A stretch of DNA of 64,000 nt from Muribaculaceae bacterium (GTDB lineage Bacteria; Bacteroidota; Bacteroidia; Bacteroidales; Muribaculaceae), in the NCBI GenBank assembly GCA_017557625.1, contig JAFYYG010000042.1, forward strand, positions 114,461-178,460, in the 5' to 3' direction. The notes beneath the pieces were generated by a model. The model had not been told where the DNA came from. It saw only the letters and a program-made list of their open reading frames with translations, and did not search any database. Made by a program: the position numbers and the translations under genes. Below, in pieces: positions 53,305 through 61,309 of this stretch. Each line of letters opens with the position of its first letter. The first letter of the stretch is position 1.

Positions 53305-53829
53305 ATGGTTATACTGATAACAGGTGCATCACATACGGGTAAAACTCTTTTAGCCCAGCGGTTGCTTGAAAAGTACAAGTATCCGTATTTGTCTATTGAT
53401 CATTTGAAAATGGGCTTGATTCGAAGCGGCAAGACTAACCTCACCCCAGAAGACGATGCTGCACTCATGGTTGAACTTTGGCCTATTGTACGTGAGATTA
53501 TAAAGACAGCTATAGAGAATCAACAGAACCTGATAGTCGAGGGCTGTTATATCCCTTCAGATTGGCGACAGGATTTCAGCGAGCAGTATTTGCAATCAAT
53601 CCAGTTCATTTGTCTGGCCATGACTGATGCTTATATAGATGCTCACATTGATGACATCAAGAAACATGGTTCAGATATAGAAACTAGATTGTTTGACACG
53701 GACAACACGATCGATTCGCTAAAAGCAGACAATCATCAATGCATCAATGAATTCACCCAGAGAGGTGAACCTGTAACGTTGATAGACGAAGATTACGAGA
53801 AAGCTATACAAAATCTTTTAGAACTATAA
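53305..53829 (+). CDS. P-loop nucleotide kinase-like protein
   Basis: A 174-residue cytoplasmic protein with a Walker A loop at the start (ITGASHTGKTLLAQRLLEK, residues 4-22), then LSIDHLKMGLIRSG near residue 31 and a Walker-B-like strand NLIVEGCYIP near residue 70. The pattern fits small kinases of the adenylate-kinase/AAA_33 type, which phosphorylate nucleotides, sugars, antibiotics or polynucleotide ends; the substrate is unknown. The gene stands alone and is flanked by a 14-base direct repeat (53107-53120 and 53862-53875). It may have arrived as a unit. Confidence 0.75.
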   Translation: MVILITGASHTGKTLLAQRLLEKYKYPYLSIDHLKMGLIRSGKTNLTPEDDAALMVELWPIVREIIKTAIENQQNLIVEGCYIPSDWRQDFSEQYLQSIQFICLAMTDAYIDAHIDDIKKHGSDIETRLFDTDNTIDSLKADNHQCINEFTQRGEPVTLIDEDYEKAIQNLLEL

Positions 53830-53861
53830 ATTCTAATTTATCAGTATCATCTTACGGCATC

Positions 53862-53875
53862 AAGCGGTTGGTTTA
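53862..53875. repeat. 14-base direct repeat, right of the P-loop kinase gene
   Basis: AAGCGGTTGGTTTA, identical to 53107-53120. It is followed by an AAACGATAAACCATAAACG word repeat at 53905-53940. Confidence 0.5.
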
Positions 53876-54038
53876 GAAATCAATCGCTCTTCATTCCGAA
53901 CCATCCCTAAACGATAAACCATAAACGAAAAACAAAACTGTTGAAAAGTTTTTCTTAATTTAAAGATGTGTAACAGCACGCTATTTCGAGGATATTTTGT
54001 ATATTTGCAAATTATTTTAGAGCATTTATACATAAGTT

Positions 54039-54566
54039 ATGGACTATCAATTAATTACCAGTATTTCTCTTGTAGTGGCGAGCTTAATTGCTCTCGCTGT
54101 GATGCTAAGATATGACATGGTAATGCTGCAGCAACAAGACTACAGCAACAAGAAGTTCATGAAATGGCTTCAGGACAGTGACGAGACTTACAGCAGCAAG
54201 CGCATCGCGCCTATGGCGGCACTCGTGGCTTGCGCCTCAAACTACGCCCGCGAGTCGTGGATGGTTGTGGCACTTATCGCCATAGCTATTCTTGCACTCC
54301 CCATAACAATGTTGATGTCGAAGAAAAACAAGTCAACGACAGTAACCAAGCGAGCAATTCTAAGCATCATCATTGCGCTTGTGGTGGCAGCTGCTTGCGC
54401 CACATCGCTTATCAATGCCAAATTCTCGCTCGAAGCAGGCATGTTTGTGCTTCTGCTAACATCCTTCTCCTATGCGCTGACGCTTGGAGCGAACTGGATC
54501 GTAGGACTTTTTTCAAAGAAAAACAATAACAACACACAATCTATAAATCAAGATGAAGAAATTTAA
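54039..54566 (+). CDS. inner-membrane protein resembling the N-terminal region of a Bacteroidetes Mur ligase
   Basis: A 175-residue protein with four to five membrane helices. The loop MVMLQQQDYSNKKFMKWLQDSDE near residue 27 recalls the N-terminal membrane part of a group of Bacteroidetes MurF-like ligases, but no ligase domain follows, because ileS starts 14 bases before this gene's stop. It could be a stand-alone version or a remnant. It is intact as a frame. The overlap with ileS makes co-translation likely. Function unknown. Confidence 0.6.
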   Translation: MDYQLITSISLVVASLIALAVMLRYDMVMLQQQDYSNKKFMKWLQDSDETYSSKRIAPMAALVACASNYARESWMVVALIAIAILALPITMLMSKKNKSTTVTKRAILSIIIALVVAAACATSLINAKFSLEAGMFVLLLTSFSYALTLGANWIVGLFSKKNNNNTQSINQDEEI

Positions 54567-57500
54567 CGAATACAACAAGTTCAATCTTTCGGACATCAAC
54601 AAGGAAGTCCTGAAGAAATGGGACGAAGAAAACGTGTTCAGCAAGAGTATTGAGGAACGCGAGGGCGCTCCAGCTTTTGTCTTTTATGAAGGACCGCCAA
54701 GTGCCAATGGAATGCCCGGCATCCATCATGTTATGGCACGCACCATCAAGGATGTGGTGTGCCGATTCAAGACCATGCAGGGACACCAAGTGCTGCGCAA
54801 AGCAGGTTGGGACACTCACGGTCTGCCTGTGGAACTCGCCGTTGAGAAAGCCCTGGGCATCACCAAGGAGGACATTGGCAAGAAGGTCAGCGTTGACGAA
54901 TATAACGCCACCTGCCGCAAGGAGGTGATGAAATATACCAAAGAGTGGGAAGACCTTACCCACAAGATGGGCTACTGGGTTGACATGAAGAACCCCTATA
55001 TCACCTACAAGAACAGCTACATTGAGTCGCTGTGGTATCTCTTGAAGCAGCTCTACAACAAGGGGCTGCTCTACAAGGGCTACACCATCCAACCTTACTC
55101 TCCCGCCGCTGGCACCGGACTTAGCTCCCACGAGCTCAACCAGCCTGGCTGCTACCGCGACGTGAAGGACCAGACTGTGACCGCCGAGTTCACCGTAGTT
55201 GACAACGGCCACAAGGTGATAGAGACCGTCAAGGCTGCCGCCGACGAGATGTTCCGCGACAACCTGCGCATCCTCGCATGGACCACTACCCCTTGGACCC
55301 TGCCAAGCAACACAGCGTTGTGCGTGGGACAGAAAATCGACTATGTGGCAATCGAGAGCTACAACCCATACAACGGCAATCCTGCCATCTACCTGATGGC
55401 AAAAGCCCGTGTTGACGCATATTTCAAGCCTGAAGGTGCTGAGAAGCCTCTAGACGAGTACACCGTGGGCGACAAGGTTGTTCCATATAAGGTTATCGCT
55501 GAGTTCAAGGGCAGTGACCTGCTCGACATCAAGTACAAGCAGCTCTTCCCCTGGGTGAAACCCGTTGACAAGAGTGGCGACAAGATTGTGGGCAACGACA
55601 ACGGTTTCCGCGTAATCCCTGGCGACTATGTCACCACCGACGACGGTACCGGTATCGTGCACATCGCACCTACCTTTGGTGCCGATGACGCCTTCGTGGC
55701 TCATGCTGCCGGCGTTCCTGCACTCTACATGATTAACAAGAAGCTTGAGACCCGCCCGATGGTGGACCTCACTGGCAAGTACTACAATATCGAAGATCTC
55801 GACGAGGACTTCGTCAAGAACTTTGTTAATGTAGAGCTTTACAAAGAATATGCAGGTGCATGGGTGAAGAACGCCTATGACCCGAAGTTCACCGTAGATG
55901 GCAAGTACGACGAGGCAGCCGCCAACAAAGCCGAAGACCTCAACATCTACATGTGCATCCGCATGAAGCAGGAAGGCACCGCCTTCAAGATTGAGAAGCA
56001 CGTGCATAACTATCCCCACTGCTGGCGCACCGACAAACCCGTGCTCTACTACCCTCTCGACAGCTGGTTCATCCGCTCTACCGCATGCAAAGACCGCATG
56101 GTGGAGCTCAATAAGACCATAAAGTGGAAACCCGAGCACACTGGTACAGGCCGTTTCGGCAAGTGGCTTGAGAACCTCAACGACTGGAACCTGAGCCGCA
56201 GCCGCTACTGGGGCACACCGTTACCCATCTGGCGCAGCGAGGATGGCGAGGAGAAATGCATTGGCAGTATCGAGGAACTTTACAATGAGATTGAGAAAGC
56301 CGTTGCCGCTGGCATTATGGGTGGCAACCCATTCAAAGACAAAGGCTTCGTGCCTGGCGACTACAGCGAGGAAAATTACGACAAGATTGACATCCATCGC
56401 CCCTACGTCGATTACATCACCCTCGTGAGCGACACAGGCAAGCCCATGAAGCGCGAACTCGACCTCATAGATGTGTGGTTCGATAGCGGCGCTATGCCCT
56501 ACGCACAGCTGCATTACCCCTTTGAGAACAAAGACCTCGTTGACGAGCGCAAGTTCTACCCTGCCGACTTCATCGCCGAAGGCGTGGACCAGACCCGCGG
56601 ATGGTTCTTCACTCTGCACGCCATAGCCACTATGGTGTTTGACAGCGTGGCGTTCAAAGGACTTATCTCCAACGGCCTCGTGCTCGACAAGAACGGCAAC
56701 AAGATGAGTAAACGTATGGGCAACGCTGTTGACCCATTCTCCACCATTGAGAAATATGGCTCCGACCCCTTGCGCTGGTACATGATCAGCAACTCGTCGC
56801 CCTGGGAGAACCTCAAGTTCGACCACGCTGGCGTTGAGGAGGTGAGCCGCAAGTTCTTCGGCACTCTCTACAACACATACTCGTTCTTTGCCCAATATGC
56901 CAACGTTGACAACTTCGACCCAGCAGCGCCTCAGGTGCCGCTGGAGAAGCGTCCCGAGATTGACCGATGGATTATCTCGCTGCTTAACACTCTCATCAAA
57001 GAGGTAACCGAGCAGTTCAACGACTATGAGCCCACACGCGCCGCTCGTGCCATCAGCGACTTTGTGGGAGAGAACCTCAGCAACTGGTACGTGCGACTTA
57101 ACCGTCCACGTTTCTGGGCTGGTGAGATGACTGAGAACAAACTCGCAGCTTATCAAACTCTCTACCAGTGTCTTGAGACTGTAGCACGACTCATGGCTCC
57201 AGTATCACCATTCTACAGCGATATGCTCTACCGCGATCTCACAGGCAGCATTAAGTCAGTACACCTGATGCCATACCCCACTGCCGACGAAAGCGTTACC
57301 GACCTTGAGCGCCGCATGGCAATTGCACAAAAAGTCACTTCGATGGTGCTCGCTCTGCGCCGCAAGAAGAATCTAAAAGTGCGACAACCGCTCACCGAAA
57401 TCATGATTCCGGTCACCGATGATGAGCAGCGTGCCGATATTGAGGCAGTGAGCGACCTCATCACCAGTGAGGTCAACGTCAAGGGCATCAAGTTTGTGGG

Positions 57501-58041
57501 CAACGACGAGGGCATCCTTGTCAAGAAAGTGAAACCCGACTTCAAGAAGCTCGGTCCCAAATATGGCAAGATAATGAAGGCTCTCGCAGCTCAACTCACC
57601 GCGCTGCCACAAGCCGACATCATCAAGTTTGAGCAGGATGGTTACATCAAACTTATGGTAGATAACCAAGAGGCAGTTGTTGATTTGGCCGATGTGGAAA
57701 TCATCAGCGAAGACATCCCCGGATGGCTCGTGACCAACGAAGGAAACCTCACCGTGGCGCTCGACATCACTGTCACCGACGAGCTGCGTCGTGAAGGTAT
57801 GGCACGCGAACTGGTGAACCGCATCCAAAACGTGCGCAAGAACTCCGGATTTGAGATTACCGACAAAATCAACGTGGTAATAGCTCCCGATGAGCGCACC
57901 AACAAGACAATAGCCGAGTTCCATGACTACATCGCAGGGCAAGTGCAGGCATTATCGCTCACCGTGGGCGAAGTGCCAACCGATGCCATAGAGCTCGACA
58001 TGGACGGATGGACACTTAAAATCAAAGTTGACAAAGCATAA
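54553..58041 (+). CDS. ileS: isoleucyl-tRNA synthetase
   Basis: IleS charges tRNA-Ile. The 1162-residue protein has the class I signatures: the HIGH-type motif as PSANGMPGIHHVMA near residue 50 and KMSKR in NGNKMSKRMGN near residue 715, plus the editing (CP1) domain in between with TTPWTLPSNTALCV and GTGIVHIAPTFGADD. The C-terminal anticodon-binding region is long and lacks the CxxC zinc finger seen in E. coli IleS. This pattern fits the eukaryote-like (type 2) form, often less sensitive to mupirocin; that inference needs an alignment. The sequence ileS, DksA-like gene, lspA, DUF4296 gene is a standard Bacteroidales order. Confidence 0.95.
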   Translation: MKKFNEYNKFNLSDINKEVLKKWDEENVFSKSIEEREGAPAFVFYEGPPSANGMPGIHHVMARTIKDVVCRFKTMQGHQVLRKAGWDTHGLPVELAVEKALGITKEDIGKKVSVDEYNATCRKEVMKYTKEWEDLTHKMGYWVDMKNPYITYKNSYIESLWYLLKQLYNKGLLYKGYTIQPYSPAAGTGLSSHELNQPGCYRDVKDQTVTAEFTVVDNGHKVIETVKAAADEMFRDNLRILAWTTTPWTLPSNTALCVGQKIDYVAIESYNPYNGNPAIYLMAKARVDAYFKPEGAEKPLDEYTVGDKVVPYKVIAEFKGSDLLDIKYKQLFPWVKPVDKSGDKIVGNDNGFRVIPGDYVTTDDGTGIVHIAPTFGADDAFVAHAAGVPALYMINKKLETRPMVDLTGKYYNIEDLDEDFVKNFVNVELYKEYAGAWVKNAYDPKFTVDGKYDEAAANKAEDLNIYMCIRMKQEGTAFKIEKHVHNYPHCWRTDKPVLYYPLDSWFIRSTACKDRMVELNKTIKWKPEHTGTGRFGKWLENLNDWNLSRSRYWGTPLPIWRSEDGEEKCIGSIEELYNEIEKAVAAGIMGGNPFKDKGFVPGDYSEENYDKIDIHRPYVDYITLVSDTGKPMKRELDLIDVWFDSGAMPYAQLHYPFENKDLVDERKFYPADFIAEGVDQTRGWFFTLHAIATMVFDSVAFKGLISNGLVLDKNGNKMSKRMGNAVDPFSTIEKYGSDPLRWYMISNSSPWENLKFDHAGVEEVSRKFFGTLYNTYSFFAQYANVDNFDPAAPQVPLEKRPEIDRWIISLLNTLIKEVTEQFNDYEPTRAARAISDFVGENLSNWYVRLNRPRFWAGEMTENKLAAYQTLYQCLETVARLMAPVSPFYSDMLYRDLTGSIKSVHLMPYPTADESVTDLERRMAIAQKVTSMVLALRRKKNLKVRQPLTEIMIPVTDDEQRADIEAVSDLITSEVNVKGIKFVGNDEGILVKKVKPDFKKLGPKYGKIMKALAAQLTALPQADIIKFEQDGYIKLMVDNQEAVVDLADVEIISEDIPGWLVTNEGNLTVALDITVTDELRREGMARELVNRIQNVRKNSGFEITDKINVVIAPDERTNKTIAEFHDYIAGQVQALSLTVGEVPTDAIELDMDGWTLKIKVDKA

Positions 58042-58051
58042 ATTCACGTAA

Positions 58052-58084
58052 GGTTGGCGCGGATTTTGCTCCGAGCCAACCTTT
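58052..58084 (+). terminator. hairpin after ileS
   Basis: GGTTGGC (58052-58058) and GCCAACC (58075-58081) pair, extended inward by CGGA/TCCG, with a short loop and a brief T run. It may weaken, not block, transcription into the DksA-like gene. Confidence 0.7.
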
Positions 58085-58116
58085 GTAATATCGAAATAAA
58101 AAAAAACTCCAATATT

Positions 58117-58503
58117 ATGGCTACAGAACAAGAAAAAAATCGTTACAGCGACGAGGAGCTACAAGAGTTCAAAGCAATAATTCTTGAAAAATTAGAGGTC
58201 GCAAAGTCTAACTACGACCAGTTGATGGCAAGGATTCAGGCCGATGAGTCTAAAAACAGTTTCAACATGCTCGAAGAGGGCGCCAGCACTATGGTGCAGG
58301 AGGAGGCAAGCCAGCGCGCTGCTCGTCAGCAGGACTTCATCAACAAGCTGCAGGCAGCTCTCGTGCGCATCGAGAACAAAACCTACGGCGTGTGCCGTGT
58401 GACAGGCAAACTCATCCCCAAGGGCCGCCTTATGGCAGTGCCACACGCCACACTCTCGGTAGAGGGCAAAGAAATTGAACAACAGCAGAAGAAAAAGCGT
58501 TAA
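58117..58503 (+). CDS. TraR/DksA-like transcription regulator
   Basis: A 128-residue coiled-coil protein that binds the RNA-polymerase secondary channel. I start it at 58117 (MATEQEKNRYSDEELQEF). The coiled coil covers about residues 10-80; it is followed by YGVCRVTGKLIPKGRLMAVPH near residue 88. The four-cysteine zinc finger of E. coli DksA is reduced to one cysteine, as is common in Bacteroidetes. The coiled-coil tip, which carries DxxDxA in DksA, reads differently, so ppGpp-dependent action cannot be assumed. It lies between ileS and lspA. Confidence 0.88.
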   Translation: MATEQEKNRYSDEELQEFKAIILEKLEVAKSNYDQLMARIQADESKNSFNMLEEGASTMVQEEASQRAARQQDFINKLQAALVRIENKTYGVCRVTGKLIPKGRLMAVPHATLSVEGKEIEQQQKKKR

Positions 58504-58546
58504 TTAAGGTGGGGCATAAAACCCACATCTTTACTTTCGTCACATA

Positions 58547-59227
58547 ATGAAAAGAATATCTAATGGATGGCTGGCGACAATACTCATCGCTGCCGTCATA
58601 ATTCTTGACCAGGCATCAAAGATTTACGTCAAGACGCACTTCTTCCTCGGTGAGCAAGTCGATGTGGCCTCATGGTTCAAGATTATATTCATCGAGAACA
58701 ATGGCATGGCCTACGGCATGGAGCTTGGCAGCAAGATGGTGCTTACCTGGTTAAGGATTATCTTCTCGGGACTGTTTATCTACTACCTCGTCAAAATAAG
58801 GAATCGCACTGACCTGCCACGAGGGTTTGTGGTGTGCGTGTCGCTGATTACAGCTGGCGCTATTGGTAACGTAATCGACTGCATCGCCTATGGACAGTTG
58901 TTCAACGACCCTGCAGCACCCCAGGTGGCTCAGTTCTTTCCCAGCGAGGGAGGATATGCGTCACTCTTCAACGGCAAGGTGGTGGACATGCTGCAATTCC
59001 CACTCGCCGAATGGGACTGGCCCGGATGGCTGCCATTTATAGGCGGCAAGCACTACCTGTTCTTCCAGCCTGTGTTCAACGTTGCCGATGCCTGCCTCAC
59101 CACAAGCATTATTGCTATCATCATCTTCTACAACAAGTATCTTCTTTCTGACAAGAAGGACAAAGAGAAAAAAGTTGATGACAAGAAGGAAGAAGACAAG
59201 AAGGAAGGAGAAGATAAGAAAGCCTAA
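58547..59227 (+). CDS. lspA: lipoprotein signal peptidase
   Basis: LspA cleaves the signal peptide of prolipoproteins after diacylglyceryl transfer; many lipoproteins in this window are its likely substrates (GldK, PorE-like, Omp28-like, DUF4296, DUF5715). The 226-residue protein has four membrane helices and both catalytic aspartates in context: GKVVDMLQFP near residue 145 and FNVADACLTTSI near residue 177, preceded by NNGMAYGMELG and GAIGNVIDCIAYG. An insert of about 25 residues lies between helix 3 and the first aspartate, normal for Bacteroidetes. The last 30 residues are a Lys/Glu-rich cytoplasmic tail of unknown use. Confidence 0.95.
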   Translation: MKRISNGWLATILIAAVIILDQASKIYVKTHFFLGEQVDVASWFKIIFIENNGMAYGMELGSKMVLTWLRIIFSGLFIYYLVKIRNRTDLPRGFVVCVSLITAGAIGNVIDCIAYGQLFNDPAAPQVAQFFPSEGGYASLFNGKVVDMLQFPLAEWDWPGWLPFIGGKHYLFFQPVFNVADACLTTSIIAIIIFYNKYLLSDKKDKEKKVDDKKEEDKKEGEDKKA

Positions 59228-59232
59228 AGTGT

Positions 59233-60348
59233 ATGCACAAGCCACTAACCATTATTGTCTTGATGATGATTGTTGTAGCCACCTTTATTGGCTGCAGCAA
59301 GACTCCTGACGGGGTAATCAATGAAGACGATATGGCACATGTGCTCGCCGACTTTGCCAAAGCCGAACAGCTGATAGCACAAAACCCTGAACTCTTTCCT
59401 AACGACTCGTCAAAGCTGCTACTCAAGCAGTCGATTCTCAAGAAATACAACGCCGACCTGGCAAAGTACGACTCCTCGCTCGTATGGTATGCCCATAACC
59501 TCAAGGTCTATTCTCAGGTGCATGACAAAGCCATTGAGATTCTTGAGAAAGAGAGCAATAACGGCAAACCAGTTCACACTAGCACTACTGGTGGCAATTA
59601 TGCCGTTAACGGTCAGGGTTCCAAAGCAAAACGCTCTTTCCCCACATCGGGCGATAGTGCCAACGTATGGCAAGAGCCACAGCAATGGATTCTCACCAAT
59701 GCAATGCGCGACGGGTACATCAAGTTTGACTACAAGCCCGACAACGACAGCCGCAAGGGTGACAAATATGCCCTGTGCTTTAAGATGGCGAACTCTGGTA
59801 ATGCCATCTCGATGCTTATGGCCATTGACTATCAGGATGGTTGCACTTCATACGTTAACAGAACGGCGCAAGCCAACGGATGGGTGGAAAATGCCATACA
59901 AGGTGACTCCTCAAAAGTCATCAAGCGCATTTATGGCTTCATAAAATACAAAACGCGACCTCACGGCATCACATTCATCGACAGCACCTATTTGCTGCGC
60001 ACCCATTTTGACCGAGGCAGTTACAGCACCATCTCTCAACGAATCGTGGGGCCAAAAGCTATTATTGAGCAACAGAATCAAAATGCGGCAGAAAGCGAAA
60101 ACGCCACCACTCCCCCACTCAGCAATCAACCGCAAAACAACATTTCCACCTCTGGACAGCCACAGCGGGGCAACCAACCACCAAACAATTATCCCGGACG
60201 GCCAGCTGGCTCTAATCCCGAACGGACGGCACCTAACGAACAAGGCTCCTACAAGCCCAAGCCCGGACTCAACAAATCGTCACCACAACGGCGAGGAGTA
60301 GTTCCAAACCCAAACGGCGACCACCTGCCACGGCCCACTGAGAAATAA
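59233..60348 (+). CDS. DUF4296 lipoprotein with Pro/Asn-rich tail
   Basis: A 371-residue lipoprotein (lipobox FIGC, Cys near 21). Residues 22-110 match DUF4296: PDGVINEDDMAHVLADFAKAEQL then LLLKQSILKKYNADLAKYDSSLVWYA. A beta-rich middle section follows (about 140-265), then a low-complexity tail rich in Pro, Asn, Gln and Gly (about 280-371). The gene lies 5 bases after lspA, the usual Bacteroidales position. Function unknown; the DUF occurs only in this phylum as far as I know. Confidence 0.85.
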   Translation: MHKPLTIIVLMMIVVATFIGCSKTPDGVINEDDMAHVLADFAKAEQLIAQNPELFPNDSSKLLLKQSILKKYNADLAKYDSSLVWYAHNLKVYSQVHDKAIEILEKESNNGKPVHTSTTGGNYAVNGQGSKAKRSFPTSGDSANVWQEPQQWILTNAMRDGYIKFDYKPDNDSRKGDKYALCFKMANSGNAISMLMAIDYQDGCTSYVNRTAQANGWVENAIQGDSSKVIKRIYGFIKYKTRPHGITFIDSTYLLRTHFDRGSYSTISQRIVGPKAIIEQQNQNAAESENATTPPLSNQPQNNISTSGQPQRGNQPPNNYPGRPAGSNPERTAPNEQGSYKPKPGLNKSSPQRRGVVPNPNGDHLPRPTEK

Positions 60349-60378
60349 TGCCACCCTAAACATGCACAATTTTGCGAT

Positions 60379-60702
60379 ATGAAGCGATATATTTCTAACT
60401 ATACGATACTTGGCAATGGCGAGGAGGTTATCAACCACATAACAACGGTGGGCGATGACGGTGCGCTAATATCGATTGAGCCTTTTGACCGCGAACTCGG
60501 AAACACCGTCTATGTACCTCAGCCTTTGTGCGTTGCTGCCTCTGGCGAAATTGAACTTGTAAAAAAGACCTTCAAGGAATGTGCCTCGCGCCAGCAGTTA
60601 AAACAACGACTTGCTGCGCTCAACACTTCACGTCCACAACAAGGAAACACCGTGCTTGTGCTGCGGCTTGACTTCGCCCACAACATCATCAACATGATTT
60701 AG
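60379..60702 (+). CDS. conserved hypothetical protein
   Basis: A 107-residue protein, no signal peptide or membrane helix. It begins MKRYISNYTILGNGEEVINH and has two conserved-looking stretches, SIEPFDRELGNTVYVPQPL and VLVLRLDFAHNIINMI. I do not recognise a fold. It lies 30 bases after the DUF4296 gene and 5 bases before the DUF4298 gene, so the three are likely one transcript. Confidence 0.7.
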   Translation: MKRYISNYTILGNGEEVINHITTVGDDGALISIEPFDRELGNTVYVPQPLCVAASGEIELVKKTFKECASRQQLKQRLAALNTSRPQQGNTVLVLRLDFAHNIINMI

Positions 60703-60707
60703 CTATT

Positions 60708-61013
60708 ATGGACCAAATTGAGAGAATAAAATCAATGGAGGAGCACCTCAACAAGGCTTCTCAAGCAGTAAAGGCGATGAGCGACGCACTCGACCTCTAC
60801 ACCGAAGCAATGGAATCGATAGAAACCATCGACGACTATCTCGTAAGCGATGAATGGCAGCAGGACTTCAACGACAGCGAGGCAGGACGGCTGCCTAAAG
60901 ACCTAAAATGCGGTGTCCTTAGCGAAGACGGCATCTGGAACGTCATCGACACAAACCGCGAACTCCAAGCACAAATGCTGGAAATCATCGCCACCCATCT
61001 CCGAAACGAATAA
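60708..61013 (+). CDS. DUF4298 protein
   Basis: A 101-residue, acidic, mostly helical cytoplasmic protein that matches DUF4298 from start to end: RIKSMEEHLNKASQAV, then IETIDDYLVSDEWQQDFNDSEAGRLPKDLKCGVLSEDGIW. The family is small and its role is unknown. It is the last gene of the ileS-DUF4298 run; a hairpin with a dispersed-repeat arm follows. Confidence 0.85.
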   Translation: MDQIERIKSMEEHLNKASQAVKAMSDALDLYTEAMESIETIDDYLVSDEWQQDFNDSEAGRLPKDLKCGVLSEDGIWNVIDTNRELQAQMLEIIATHLRNE

Positions 61014-61061
61014 ACAGCACCTCTCTCAAGCTACAATTAAAGACAAAGTCTTTGCCCTCTT

Positions 61062-61094
61062 TTTAACCCAAATCTGTCATTAGATTCGGGTTAA
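61062..61094 (+). terminator. hairpin carrying dispersed repeat copy 2
   Basis: TTAACCCAAATCT (61063-61075) pairs with AGATTCGGGTTAA (61082-61094), one mismatch, six-base loop. The left arm and loop are copy 2 of the 23-base repeat seen at 1874-1896. There is only a weak T run after it. Confidence 0.6.
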
Positions 61095-61176
61095 TTATGT
61101 CTTTTTACATCATTCTAATTAGACTTCTTTGACAAATCTAGTTAATGGATAAGAAACGATCTGAGGCAGCATTATA

Positions 61177-61252
61177 TATAATAATGAAGTCATTGAAGTC
61201 ATTGAAATCACTTACACATGAAAATACTGACAACTGATAACTAATAACTGAA
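61177..61252. repeat. two adjoining short-word repeats before the YitT-like gene
   Basis: TCATTGAAG words (61183-61210) are followed by CTGACAACTGATAACTAATAACTG words (61227-61250), which reach to within a few bases of the -7 box at 61263-61270. Confidence 0.65.
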
Positions 61253-61262
61253 AACTATTTCC

Positions 61263-61270
61263 TACCTTTG
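61263..61270 (+). promoter_or_regulatory. -7 box of the YitT-like gene
   Basis: TACCTTTG matches TAnnTTTG and lies 40 bases before the ATG at 61310. The -33 region is occupied by a short-word repeat with no TTTG. Confidence 0.5.
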
Positions 61271-61309
61271 CGCCCGATTTTACACAACAACAAATAATAA
61301 ACAATTCCT

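Noticed and set aside
54541-55212. 223-codon minus frame inside ileS
   Set aside because: Shadow frame opposite a well-defined synthetase gene.
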